The notes: generated by a model not told the origin, from the sequence alone. A stretch of DNA of 19,822 bases from CAYVKY01 sp964452115 (GCA_964452115.1 CAYVKY010000030.1:1-19822); one strand, 5' to 3'; positions 7,810-16,188 are shown, numbered from the stretch's first letter. Made by a program: numbers and translations.

Positions 7810-8211
7810 ATGAAAAGATATTTTGTACATATTTTAGTATTAATGGTATTTCTTATCAGTGGTATATTCAGTTATGCGGCTGCTGATAATAAACACCATT
7901 CCAATATTCCATTCGGATTAGGTTCGCCTGTAAATCAGACAAACCCTGAAGATTATAAATTGTATCAGAATTTTCCAAATCCATTTAATCCTTCAACGCG
8001 AATCACATATCAGATAAACAAAGAAGGATTTGTTAAATTAAACGTTTTTAATCTCGTAGGGCAGGAAGTAGAAACACTGGTAAGCGAATATCAGACTGCC
8101 GGCAAATATGATGTAGAATTCAATGCAAAAGATTTGCCAAGCGGTATTTATCTGTACAAGTTTCAGATAAACGGTTATACTTCCGTTAAAAGAATGACTT
8201 TAATCAGATAA
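7810..8211 (+). CDS. Minimal T9SS type A sorting-domain protein
   Basis: A 133-residue secreted protein. It has an N-terminal signal peptide (MKRYF, then a hydrophobic core to about residue 20 and SYAAA as likely cleavage site) and a C-terminal type IX sorting domain starting at NFPNPFNPST (54-63). The domain continues VKLNVFNLVGQEVETLV and LPSGIYLYKFQ and ends with the basic VKRMTLIR. Only about 28 residues separate the two, so there is essentially no cargo domain. It should cross the inner membrane by Sec and the outer membrane by T9SS, then be released or anchored. Role unknown: it may be a remnant of a longer gene, or a free sorting domain. The next gene also encodes a T9SS substrate, 52 nt away. 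Confidence 0.9.
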   Translation: MKRYFVHILVLMVFLISGIFSYAAADNKHHSNIPFGLGSPVNQTNPEDYKLYQNFPNPFNPSTRITYQINKEGFVKLNVFNLVGQEVETLVSEYQTAGKYDVEFNAKDLPSGIYLYKFQINGYTSVKRMTLIR

Positions 8212-8263
8212 TCATTAATTAAAGTTTAATTTTATTTTAAGGCGTTACACACATTATCATAAA

Positions 8264-9166
8264 ATGAGGAAAACATTTCAATATTTAATTCTGTTAATTT
8301 CATTATTAATATTATCGCCGTTATACGCGCAGGTTAATATCTATGATGATTTTTCGCAGAAAGCACTTCCCTTCTGGTCTTCCGAGGGCGTAGACCTGAA
8401 ATATTCATTTACCGAAGACAATCCCGACAGCGGCTATGCAATAATCAAAACCGACAGAATTATAAAACCGAATTCTGAAATCGGTTCAATTACAAAATTA
8501 TATCCTTATCTTTTTACAGACAGCAGTATAATAAACATAATGCTGAAGGGAGTTACCAATGATGTAAGTGTTACATTCGAAATTTTATTTGATATTGATA
8601 AGAATGAAATTTATAACAGTGATCAGGATATTATGCTGACATCAGTGCCTTTATCATTAAATTTCAACGGCTGGAAACAAGTGAAACTGACGCTGAGCGA
8701 TACTGCGATGAAAGTTATTTCAAATTTCAATGACACATACAGCGTAATAATGCAGCAGTCATTAGGAATCAGACTTCTGTTCAAAGCGGGAAAGGCATAT
8801 AAAGATTCCCCCTTTGAATCCGGCATTGCATTAATAACCGAAATTCTTCATCCGGGAATGTCTCAGTTTATAAGCCTTAATCCGAAAGACAAAAAATCGG
8901 AGCAGTCAAAATTTAATTTAATCAACAAGCCGAATCCGTTCGAATCATCAACTACAATTTATTATACATTACCTGAGAATACACACGTACGCCTTTCCAT
9001 CTATGATTTTCTGGGAAGAGAGGTTACGACACTTCTTGAAGAAGATCAGAGTGCAGGCAATCACAGTGCGGAGTTCAATGCATCGGGGCTGCCGTACGGT
9101 GTATATTTTTACAGACTGAAAACAAGTTTCTACACCGAAGTCAAAAAAATGGTTTACGAAAAATAA
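8264..9166 (+). CDS. T9SS-exported protein with N-terminal beta-sandwich-like domain
   Basis: A 300-residue secreted protein. It has a signal peptide at about 1-22 (basic MRK, hydrophobic core, PLYAQ cleavage region). A ~175-residue domain (23-200) follows, with alternating strand-like segments and aromatic residues (FWSSEG, YSFTED, FNGWKQVKLTL). This resembles carbohydrate-binding-module or galactose-binding-like sandwiches; that fold is my inference, not a recognised family. The acidic segment LFDIDKNEIYNSDQDI (108-123) could bind calcium. The C-terminus is a T9SS type A sorting domain starting at NKPNPFESST (221-230), a divergent form of NPFNPST, and ending KKMVYEK. It follows another T9SS gene and precedes a strong terminator. 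Confidence 0.85.
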   Translation: MRKTFQYLILLISLLILSPLYAQVNIYDDFSQKALPFWSSEGVDLKYSFTEDNPDSGYAIIKTDRIIKPNSEIGSITKLYPYLFTDSSIINIMLKGVTNDVSVTFEILFDIDKNEIYNSDQDIMLTSVPLSLNFNGWKQVKLTLSDTAMKVISNFNDTYSVIMQQSLGIRLLFKAGKAYKDSPFESGIALITEILHPGMSQFISLNPKDKKSEQSKFNLINKPNPFESSTTIYYTLPENTHVRLSIYDFLGREVTTLLEEDQSAGNHSAEFNASGLPYGVYFYRLKTSFYTEVKKMVYEK

Positions 9167-9186
9167 ATTTCGAAAAAGAGTTATTT

Positions 9187-9225
9187 AAAGAACAGATTAA
9201 ATTATTTAGTCTGTTCTTTTTTTTT
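9187..9225 (+). terminator. Rho-independent terminator after the T9SS pair
   Basis: AAAGAACAGA (9187-9196) pairs perfectly with 9210-9219. The pairing continues inward through one T-G wobble and four A-T pairs, leaving a 3-nt loop. An uninterrupted run of nine T (9217-9225) follows. This is a clear intrinsic terminator for the plus-strand transcript. Confidence 0.85.
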
Positions 9226-9329
9226 GACGATTTCAATTCATAATTTGCAATTGACTTAAATTTTAATTTTATAACTACTATATTTATGAAATGTATAACA
9301 GTTAGACAATATAAAACTAAAAAATATTT
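9226..9329 (+). promoter_or_regulatory. Probable promoter region of the COG2403 GTPase gene
   Basis: This stretch follows a strong terminator and precedes a gene on the same strand, so a promoter is expected. One weak sigma70-like pair is TTGCAA (9245-9250) and TTATAA (9269-9274) with an 18-nt gap. In such AT-rich DNA this may be chance. The start codon is preceded by an A-rich leader with no Shine-Dalgarno. Confidence 0.25.
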
Positions 9330-10658
9330 ATGGACAAAATTAAAGTAATTGTAATGGGTGCCGCAGGAAGGGATTTTCATAATTTTAATACAGTGTACAG
9401 AGATAATCCATTGTACGAAGTTGTTGCATTCACCGCAACTCAAATCCCCTACATTGATGACAGAAAATATCCCGCAGCACTTTGCGGAAAACTTTATCCA
9501 AAAGGAATTCCAATCTATCCTGAATCTGAAATGCTCAACCTGATTAAGAAACACAAGGTGGATGAAGTTGTATTTTCATATTCAGACGTCTCGTTCAATT
9601 ATGTAATGGCAAAAGGTGCTGAAATTAATGCAGCAGGTGCAGCATTTAAATTTTTAAGCTATCAGGAGACAGCAATTAAATCAACTAAACCGGTAATTGC
9701 AGTCGTTGCAAGCCGCACAGGTTCCGGAAAAAGCCAGACATCAAGAAAAGTTATTGAAACATTAATGGCTATGGGCAAAAAAGTGGTTGCCGTCAGACAT
9801 CCCATGCCCTACGGTGATTTAGTTAAACAAAAAGTTCAGAGATTCGCAACAATTGCAGACCTTAAAAAGCACAAATGTACAATCGAAGAAATGGAAGAAT
9901 ACGAACCGCACGTAGCACGCGGTAACGTAATTTATGCAGGTGTGGATTATGAAGCAATCTTAAGACAGGCAGAAAAAGAAGCAGACGTTATTATCTGGGA
10001 CGGCGGAAATAATGATATGTCATTTTATAAAGCAGACCTTACAATAACTGTTGTTGACCCTCATCGTCCGGGAAATGAACTGACATACTATCCGGCACTT
10101 CAGAACGTACTTTTAGCAGATGCAATCGTGATTAATAAAATTGATTCAGCATCACCTGAAAACGTAAAAGCTGTAAGAGAAAACGTTTCAAAGGTAAATC
10201 CGAAAGCAATTATTATTGATGCAGCTTCTCCGGTGCAGATTGACAATCCTGCCGATATGAAATATATCAAAGGTAAAAAAGTACTCGTTGTGGAAGACGG
10301 TCCGACCCTCACACACGGCGGTATGAAATACGGAGCAGGCACAATCGCAGCACAGAAATACGGTGCGGCTGAACTTGTTGACCCCAGAAAATATGCCGTA
10401 AAAACTATTGCAGATACATACAAGAAATATCCCGGAATCGGAATATTACTGCCTGCAATGGGTTACAGCAATCAACAGGTAAAAGACCTTGAGACAACAA
10501 TCAACAGAGTTCCCTGCGATGCAGTTGTCATTGGTACTCCGATTGACCTGAGAAGACTCGTAAATATTAAGAGAAAAGCAGTGAGCATAAGCTATGAATT
10601 GCAGGAAATCGGTCATCCGAATATTGAAGATGTAATCAAAACATTAATAAAGAAATAA
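9330..10658 (+). CDS. COG2403 P-loop protein, cyclic-2,3-diphosphoglycerate-synthetase-like GTPase
   Basis: A 442-residue cytosolic protein that I recognise as the predicted-GTPase family COG2403, related to archaeal cyclic 2,3-diphosphoglycerate synthetase. The N-terminal ~115 residues look like a nucleotide-binding alpha/beta domain (VIVMGAAGRDFHNFN). The second domain begins PVIAVVASRTGSGKSQTSRKV, with a Walker A at about 129-135 (Lys134, Ser135). Further conserved segments are WDGGNNDMSF (223-232), VVDPHRPGNE (241-250), a G4-like VINKID (267-272), and LTHGGMKYGAG in the C-terminal half. Length fits the full-length archaeal enzyme. Some bacteria carry this gene without known cyclic DPG, so the reaction here is unproven. 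It stands alone between two terminators. Confidence 0.82.
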   Translation: MDKIKVIVMGAAGRDFHNFNTVYRDNPLYEVVAFTATQIPYIDDRKYPAALCGKLYPKGIPIYPESEMLNLIKKHKVDEVVFSYSDVSFNYVMAKGAEINAAGAAFKFLSYQETAIKSTKPVIAVVASRTGSGKSQTSRKVIETLMAMGKKVVAVRHPMPYGDLVKQKVQRFATIADLKKHKCTIEEMEEYEPHVARGNVIYAGVDYEAILRQAEKEADVIIWDGGNNDMSFYKADLTITVVDPHRPGNELTYYPALQNVLLADAIVINKIDSASPENVKAVRENVSKVNPKAIIIDAASPVQIDNPADMKYIKGKKVLVVEDGPTLTHGGMKYGAGTIAAQKYGAAELVDPRKYAVKTIADTYKKYPGIGILLPAMGYSNQQVKDLETTINRVPCDAVVIGTPIDLRRLVNIKRKAVSISYELQEIGHPNIEDVIKTLIKK

Positions 10659-10674
10659 TCAGTTTAATACGAAT

Positions 10675-10715
10675 AAAAAATCCTTTTACCTTAACAGGTA
10701 AAAGGATTTTTTTTT
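10675..10715. terminator. Bidirectional intrinsic terminator between COG2403 gene and valS
   Basis: A perfect 16-bp inverted repeat pairs 10675-10690 with 10697-10712 across a 6-nt loop (TTAACA). An A run at the left (10675-10680) and a T run at the right (10707-10715) give a U-tract on either strand. It can therefore end both the plus-strand gene stopping at 10658 and the minus-strand valS transcript stopping at 10728. Confidence 0.92.
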
Positions 10716-10727
10716 ATATGAAAAAAC

Positions 10728-13370
10728 CTATGATAAAGAGTTAATAAGCTCTTTTAGTTTGTTTAATTTATTTTGTGTTTCTGTCTGCTTCACTTTCTCA
10801 GCTTCAATAACATCAGGAGATGCCTTGGCAAGGAAATTTTCGTTTGATAATTTTTTGTTCAACGAATTCAGATAAGATTCCAGTTTTTCGGCTTCCTTAA
10901 GATATCTTTTCAGATTATCTCCGGTTGAAATACTTGATGGCAGCACAAGCTTAAGTTCAAGTTCATTCAATACCCTTGATACTGTATTCTTAACGCCGGG
11001 TGACAATATATTTAACTTTAAATCAATATTGCAAATACTTGATATATAATTCAGATAAGCATTAATATTTAAAGTAATATCTAATGCATTGTAATTCAGG
11101 TAAACGTCACATTTTTCCTTGAACGGAATCTGATTTTCCGTTCTTATGTTTCTTATTGCAATCACGATTTCTCTGAATTTATCAAAACTATTTTCGCTTT
11201 CAATATTTATTTCTCCGGTGCTGCAGACAGGGAAACTCTCAAAGGAAATTGTTTTCGTATTATTTTCATTAAGTATAGACCATAATTCCTCGGTTACGAA
11301 TGGTGCTGCAGGATGGAGGATAATCAGAATTTTTTTGAATAATTCTATGGCATTATTTACAATTGTCTTTCCCGATTCTTTATAAAGAGTCAGACGTATT
11401 TTAAGCATTTCAATATACCAGTCGCAGAAATCATTCCACACAAAAGTGTAAACTGACTTTGTATATTCGTTGAGTTTAAATTCGTTCAGATTTTTCTCAA
11501 TTTCTACCAAAGTCGAATTAAGTCTGCTGTTTATCCAGACATCAATCATATTATCTTTTACAGGTTCATTTCCGAATTCCTCGGATGATTCAACCTTATC
11601 TCGGTTCATTAAAAGGAATCTCGCTGCATTCCAAACTTTAGTTATGAAATTTCTGCCGATTTCGGTTTTCGATTCATCATACAATATGTCATTTCCGAGA
11701 GGTGCAAGAAATATAAGCGTAAATCTAAGTGCATCCATGCCGTACTTGTCCATTACATCAAGCGGGTCGGGTGAATTGCCAAGTGTTTTTGACATCTTCC
11801 TTCCCTCTCCGTCACGGATTATTGAATGGAAATAAACATCCTTAAATGGAACGTCACCCATATATTCCAATCCAGAAATTACCATTCTTGCAACCCAAAG
11901 GAAAATAATATCCGCAGCAGTTGAAAGAAAATCTGTCGGATAATAATACATCAAATCTTTATTTTTCGCATTAACACTTTTGTCAATGTCCCAGCCAAAC
12001 ACGCTGAAAGGCCATAACCACGATGAAAACCAAGTATCAAGCACATCGGGATCCTGTCTGTAATTTTCTATATCTTCCGGCGGATTTACTTCGCAGTAAA
12101 TTTCTCCGGTATTTTTATGATACCAAATCGGAATCTGATGTCCCCACCATAGCTGGCGGGAAATGCACCAATCGCGTATATTTTCAAGCCAGTGATTATA
12201 AACTTTTACATATCTTGACGGATGAAACCTTACTTCGCCTTTATTTACGGCTTCAAGCGCCGGTACTGAAAGTTCTTTCATTTTCACGAACCATTGGTCG
12301 GAAAGCAACGGCTCAATCACGGCATTTGATTTATCTCCGAATGCCACATTATGAGTATAATTTTCTTCCTTTATCAAATACCCATTCTCTTTAAGCTTTG
12401 CAACTGTTTTCTTTCTGCCTTCCTTTATATCCAGTCCTGCAAATTCTCCGGCTTCTTCGTTTAAAATTCCATTTGTCGTAAGAATATTAATTGACTGCAG
12501 ATTATGTGTTCTGCCGACTTCAAAATCATTTATATCGTGTGCAGGCGTAATCTTCAGTGCACCTGTTCCGAATTCCCTGTCAACGTATCTGTCAAAAATA
12601 ATATCAATTTTCCGGTTTACAAGCGGCAAAATTACCTGTTTGCCTTTTAAATGTTTGTACCTATCATCATCCGGATGAACTGCCACTGCAGTATCGCCGA
12701 ACATAGTTTCCGGACGAGTAGTTGCAATTGTGATAAATTCATCTGACTCAGCAACCGGATATTTTACATAGTAAAGTTTGTCATTCATTTCCTTATAAAC
12801 AATCTCATCATCGCTCAGTGCCGTGTGTGTTTTAATATCCCAGTTAATTATTCTCTTTCCGCGGTAAATCAATCCCTTTTTATACAAGTCAACAAACACG
12901 TATCTGACGGCTTTCGACAAGCCCTCATCAAGAGTAAATCTTTCGCGCGACCAGTCAACGCTGACGCCGAGTTTTCTCAGCTGCCTGAGAATAATTCCTC
13001 CGTGCTTTTCTTTCCAGTCCCAGATTAGCTTTACAAAGTCTTCTCTTGAAAAATCCGTTTTCTTCTTCCCCTGTTTCTCCAGAGATTTTTCAACCATAAT
13101 CTGCGTGGAAATTCCCGCGTGGTCCATTCCCGGCACCCAGCATACTTCATAGCCCTTCATTCTGTGCCAGCGGCAGTATATATCCTGAATTGTATTATTT
13201 AAAATATGTCCGATATGCAGTATTCCCGTTACGTTTGGCGGCGGGATTACAACGCTGTATTTCGGTTTATTTTCGTTTACTGTTGATTTGTAAATCTGAT
13301 TTGACTCCCAGAAATCTCTCCATTTATTTTCGACATTTATAAAATCGAACTTGTTAGTAATTTCAGCCAT
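10728..13370 (-). CDS. valS: Valine--tRNA ligase
   Basis: Class I aminoacyl-tRNA synthetase that charges tRNA-Val and edits misactivated threonine. The 880 residues are full length. The HIGH motif is at 52-55 within PPPNVTGILHIGHILNNT. The editing (CP1) domain covers about 195-350, with TTRPET (217-222) and GTGALKITPAHD (268-279). WCISRQLWWGHQIPIWY is at 401-417. The second ATP-binding motif is KMSKT (525-529, final Ser replaced by Thr). The anticodon-binding helical domain follows, and the last ~70 residues form the ValRS coiled coil, rich in Leu, Lys and Glu. The start is 9 nt after the ParA-type ATPase stop, so it is probably the last gene of a minus-strand transcript ending at the terminator 10675-10715. 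The leader lacks a Shine-Dalgarno. Confidence 0.98.
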   Translation of the reverse strand: MAEITNKFDFINVENKWRDFWESNQIYKSTVNENKPKYSVVIPPPNVTGILHIGHILNNTIQDIYCRWHRMKGYEVCWVPGMDHAGISTQIMVEKSLEKQGKKKTDFSREDFVKLIWDWKEKHGGIILRQLRKLGVSVDWSRERFTLDEGLSKAVRYVFVDLYKKGLIYRGKRIINWDIKTHTALSDDEIVYKEMNDKLYYVKYPVAESDEFITIATTRPETMFGDTAVAVHPDDDRYKHLKGKQVILPLVNRKIDIIFDRYVDREFGTGALKITPAHDINDFEVGRTHNLQSINILTTNGILNEEAGEFAGLDIKEGRKKTVAKLKENGYLIKEENYTHNVAFGDKSNAVIEPLLSDQWFVKMKELSVPALEAVNKGEVRFHPSRYVKVYNHWLENIRDWCISRQLWWGHQIPIWYHKNTGEIYCEVNPPEDIENYRQDPDVLDTWFSSWLWPFSVFGWDIDKSVNAKNKDLMYYYPTDFLSTAADIIFLWVARMVISGLEYMGDVPFKDVYFHSIIRDGEGRKMSKTLGNSPDPLDVMDKYGMDALRFTLIFLAPLGNDILYDESKTEIGRNFITKVWNAARFLLMNRDKVESSEEFGNEPVKDNMIDVWINSRLNSTLVEIEKNLNEFKLNEYTKSVYTFVWNDFCDWYIEMLKIRLTLYKESGKTIVNNAIELFKKILIILHPAAPFVTEELWSILNENNTKTISFESFPVCSTGEINIESENSFDKFREIVIAIRNIRTENQIPFKEKCDVYLNYNALDITLNINAYLNYISSICNIDLKLNILSPGVKNTVSRVLNELELKLVLPSSISTGDNLKRYLKEAEKLESYLNSLNKKLSNENFLAKASPDVIEAEKVKQTETQNKLNKLKELINSLS

Positions 13371-13379
13371 TTGTTAAAT

Positions 13380-14153
13380 TTAATTTATATTCTCGTTTTT
13401 ACAGATTATCTCGTACGCTAAATCCAGATATGCAAGTGCTCCTATTGAATTAATTTTGTACAGGCAAAGAGGTTTGCCGTAAAATGTTGCTTCGTTCAAA
13501 AGATTTGATGCAGGTATTACTGTGTTCAGCAGATGTGATTTATACTTTAATTTTAATTCTTTTTCGGAAATTTCAGTCACCTTTGAATTTTTTTCATACA
13601 TCGTAAATACTATTCCTTCGATTATCAGTTCGGGATTCGTAGTATCTTTAATCCACGTTACATACTGGAAAGTCTTATCCACAGCCTCAAGCGACAGATG
13701 CCCGCTTTTAACCGGAATTAAAACCGAATCCGATGAGTTAAGTGCATTCGTTGTTATGCCCGACAGTATCGGCGGGCAGTCTATTATTATATAATCATAA
13801 CTTGATTTAATATTCCGCAGTGCATTTTTCAGAACTGATTTATTTTCTGACGTTTTTGTAAATCTCTCGTCGAGTTTAATCGAATTAATATTTGCTGGAA
13901 TAAAATTCAGAAATTTAATATCGGTTGTATGTATAGTATAGTTTATGGATTTTGAGTGATTGAACACATCAGAAATTCCGGCTTTGATTTTATTTGGGGT
14001 GAATCCCAAAGCAATAGCAGACGCTCCTGACGGATCTGCATCTATAAGCAGCGTCTTTTTTTCCGCAACTGCAAGCGATGCCGCAAGATTCACCGCAGTT
14101 GTCGTTTTTCCTACTCCGCCTTTCGGAATACATACCGATATAATTTTTCCCAT
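13380..14153 (-). CDS. ParA/Soj-family ATPase, orphan
   Basis: P-loop ATPase of the ParA/MinD superfamily, 257 residues, without signal or membrane segments. The deviant Walker A KGGVGKT is at 11-17, with the signature lysine Lys11. Walker A-prime is LLIDADPSG (35-43), and DYIIIDCPP is the Walker B strand. The segment ASNLLNEATFYGKPLCLY near the C-terminus matches the Soj/ParA consensus around rlseApsfGkPi. No MinD-type amphipathic C-terminal helix is apparent. No parB or parS-like site lies beside it: upstream is the FAH-family gene (zero-nt gap) and downstream is valS (9 nt). It may segregate chromosome or cargo with a partner elsewhere; calling it the chromosomal ParA would be a guess. Confidence 0.88.
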   Translation of the reverse strand: MGKIISVCIPKGGVGKTTTAVNLAASLAVAEKKTLLIDADPSGASAIALGFTPNKIKAGISDVFNHSKSINYTIHTTDIKFLNFIPANINSIKLDERFTKTSENKSVLKNALRNIKSSYDYIIIDCPPILSGITTNALNSSDSVLIPVKSGHLSLEAVDKTFQYVTWIKDTTNPELIIEGIVFTMYEKNSKVTEISEKELKLKYKSHLLNTVIPASNLLNEATFYGKPLCLYKINSIGALAYLDLAYEIICKNENIN

Positions 14154-14807
14154 TTAACGAACCTTTACTTTTAATTCAATTAAATTCCCGAGTTTTGCCG
14201 TAAGCAAATCTCCGTGATTAACTTTTCCGACTCCTGAAGGAGTTCCTGTAAAAATCAAATCGCCTTTACGGATGCCGAATATTTTATCAATATAATTTAT
14301 TATTCTGAAAATGTCAGTAATCATTTCTGAAGTATTTGCACTCTGCCTGAGTTCACCGTTAATATATCCTTTGATTTCAACGTTCATCGGATTTTCAATT
14401 TGCGAAGAAGGAATAATTTCCGAAACCGGAGCTGATGTTTTAAAACCTTTTGAAGTAGTCCACGGAAGTCCTTTGGTTTTTGCTTCACCCTGTAAATCTC
14501 GCAGTGTCATATCAAATCCGACTGCATATCCGAATATGCTTTCAGATGCACCGTCTCCCATCGCAACAATAAGCTCTGTTTCATAATGCAGCTCGTTCGA
14601 AATTTGTTTTCCGTTTATCTCAGGGATGCTAATTTCTTCCGAATCTGTAATAATTGCACTGTTAGGTTTAATAAAAATCACAGGCGCTGCTTCTGGCTCT
14701 ATGCCGCCGAATTCCTTGATGTGGTCAAGATAATTCTTTCCGACGCAATAAATATTATTTACTTCGAATAATTCACCGGTTCCTTTTATTTTCAGTTTTG
14801 AGGTCAT
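14154..14807 (-). CDS. Fumarylacetoacetate hydrolase (FAH) family protein
   Basis: A 217-residue enzyme of the FAH fold, close in length to FAHD1-type acylpyruvate hydrolases/oxaloacetate decarboxylases and HpcE-type isomerases/decarboxylases. Family landmarks are IYCVGKNYLDHIKEFG (19-34), PVIFIKPNSAI (42-52), the metal-binding HYETELIVAMG with Glu76 and Glu78, Asp99 in VGFDMTLRD, the KGFKTSAPVSE loop, and DLIFTGTPSGVGKV (183-196). These ligands suggest an active Mg/Mn enzyme acting on a beta-diketo or oxoacid substrate; the substrate cannot be chosen from sequence. It overlaps the pyrC stop by 4 nt (ATGA) and its TAA is directly followed by the ATG of the ParA-type gene, so it is embedded in the operon. 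Confidence 0.9.
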   Translation of the reverse strand: MTSKLKIKGTGELFEVNNIYCVGKNYLDHIKEFGGIEPEAAPVIFIKPNSAIITDSEEISIPEINGKQISNELHYETELIVAMGDGASESIFGYAVGFDMTLRDLQGEAKTKGLPWTTSKGFKTSAPVSEIIPSSQIENPMNVEIKGYINGELRQSANTSEMITDIFRIINYIDKIFGIRKGDLIFTGTPSGVGKVNHGDLLTAKLGNLIELKVKVR

Positions 14808-16084
14808 AAATCTGAAAAATAAATTTGATTATTATTAATTACTGCGAACGGTTTACAAGTAACTTTGAAACTGTCAAAAGGTGTATTTCTGCTCTTAGAT
14901 TTAAACTTGTTTTTATCTATCGTCCAACTTGCATTTGTATCCAGAATTGTAATATTTGCTTTTTCTCCTTCTGCAAACCTGATAACAGGCAGGTTCAGCA
15001 GGCTTCTCGGATTAACAGACATCAGGTAAATCAGTTTTTCAAAAGTAATATTTCCGTTTTCAACCAAATGAGTATATGAAAGTGCAATGGACGTTTCAAG
15101 CCCGACAATTCCGAAAGGAGAATTTTCAACCGGCTTGTTTTTTTCTTCCGCCGAATGCGGTGCGTGGTCTGTGCATATCACGTTAATACTGCCATCTTTT
15201 AATCCTTCGATTATTTTATCAATATCACTCTGCAGTCTCAGCGGCGGATTCATTTTTGCATTACTTCCCTGAGTTACAACTGCTTCATCTGTCAAAATGA
15301 AATGATGCGGACACGCTTCAGCAGTTATATTTTTATTCGTTATCCTTTCGTCTCTTATTATTTCGCAGGATTTGCCGCAGGAGATATGCTGAAGGTGATA
15401 ACGGCTTCCTTTATTTTTATTTGCAATTGCAATATCCTGAACAACTATTGACACCTCTCCTAAGCAAGGCATACCCTTTAGATTCAATTTCTCGGAAACC
15501 TCTCCTTCGTTAATCACACCGCCGTCACAGAGATTTGGATTTTCCGCATGCTGCAAAACCATAAATCCATATTCGGATGACAATGCAAGAATTTTATTCA
15601 TAATTTCAGGCGAAGCAACAACCGAACCGTCATCCGTAAATGCAGCTGCTCCTGCCTCAATACATTCGCGGATATTATTTAATTCTCCGCCCTTTCGGTT
15701 TTTCGTAATTGAAGCGGAAATCAGTGCATCAACAATTTTTCCCTGAGTTCTGTTTTTCAAAAAAGATATAACACTTTTATCCGAAACAGGCGGATTCGTA
15801 TTAGGCATCATCAGCACACCCGTAAAGCCGCCATTTGCAGCCGAAGCAATGCCGGATTCAATATCCTCTTTATATTCCGCACCCGGTTCTCTGAAATGCA
15901 CGTGCATATCGAAAAATCCGGGAACGGCGGTTTTTCCCGCACAGTCGAGAATCCGTGTTTCGTCTTTCGTTTTAATGTCTTTTCCGATAGATTTAATAAT
16001 ACCGTTTTCTATTAATACATCATAAGCGGCATTAATTTTATCTTCAGGTGAAACAATCTTAATATTTTTTAATAATATATCCAA
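14804..16084 (-). CDS. pyrC: Dihydroorotase (class I, PyrC)
   Basis: Zinc amidohydrolase that cyclises carbamoyl-aspartate to dihydroorotate in de novo pyrimidine synthesis. The 426-residue length fits the bacterial class I enzyme. The metal site is complete: His61 and His63 in FDMHVHFREPG, Asp151/Asp152 in FTDDGS, His179 in LQHAEN and His233 in LQHISCG. Catalytic Asp306 is in CTDHAPH. The substrate-binding MNPPLR is at 278-283 and MMPNTNPP at 92-99. Because the catalytic residues are intact, it should be active rather than a PyrC'-type pseudoenzyme. No pyrB or other pyr gene is adjacent. It begins a tight run with the FAH gene (4-nt overlap), the ParA-type gene and valS. Confidence 0.95.
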   Translation of the reverse strand: MDILLKNIKIVSPEDKINAAYDVLIENGIIKSIGKDIKTKDETRILDCAGKTAVPGFFDMHVHFREPGAEYKEDIESGIASAANGGFTGVLMMPNTNPPVSDKSVISFLKNRTQGKIVDALISASITKNRKGGELNNIRECIEAGAAAFTDDGSVVASPEIMNKILALSSEYGFMVLQHAENPNLCDGGVINEGEVSEKLNLKGMPCLGEVSIVVQDIAIANKNKGSRYHLQHISCGKSCEIIRDERITNKNITAEACPHHFILTDEAVVTQGSNAKMNPPLRLQSDIDKIIEGLKDGSINVICTDHAPHSAEEKNKPVENSPFGIVGLETSIALSYTHLVENGNITFEKLIYLMSVNPRSLLNLPVIRFAEGEKANITILDTNASWTIDKNKFKSKSRNTPFDSFKVTCKPFAVINNNQIYFSDL

Positions 16085-16188
16085 AAAATAAATTAATTAA
16101 TAAAATACAAATTTCAGAAATAAAAATATATTTCAAAATGAGCGGCTAATTTATTAATTAAATTAAAAATACGATTGATGTTTTGGAG
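16085..16188 (-). promoter_or_regulatory. AT-rich spacer between tRNA-Val and pyrC
   Basis: These 104 nt separate the tRNA 3' end from the pyrC start on the minus strand and probably hold the promoter for pyrC-FAH-ParA-valS. There is no clear terminator after the tRNA, only short AT-only inverted repeats, so read-through from the tRNA is also possible. Confidence 0.25.

Noticed and set aside
9141..9554. Minus-strand frame of 137 codons
   Set aside because: It crosses a strong terminator and the start of the COG2403 gene and shows no domain; it is an antisense artefact.
12023..12394. Plus-strand frame of 123 codons, and a similar one at 11470-11835
   Set aside because: Both lie antisense within valS, whose frame is complete and carries all expected motifs.
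16145..16170. AT-only inverted repeat after tRNA-Val as a terminator
   Set aside because: Six A/T pairs without GC content and without a clear U-tract are too weak to call.
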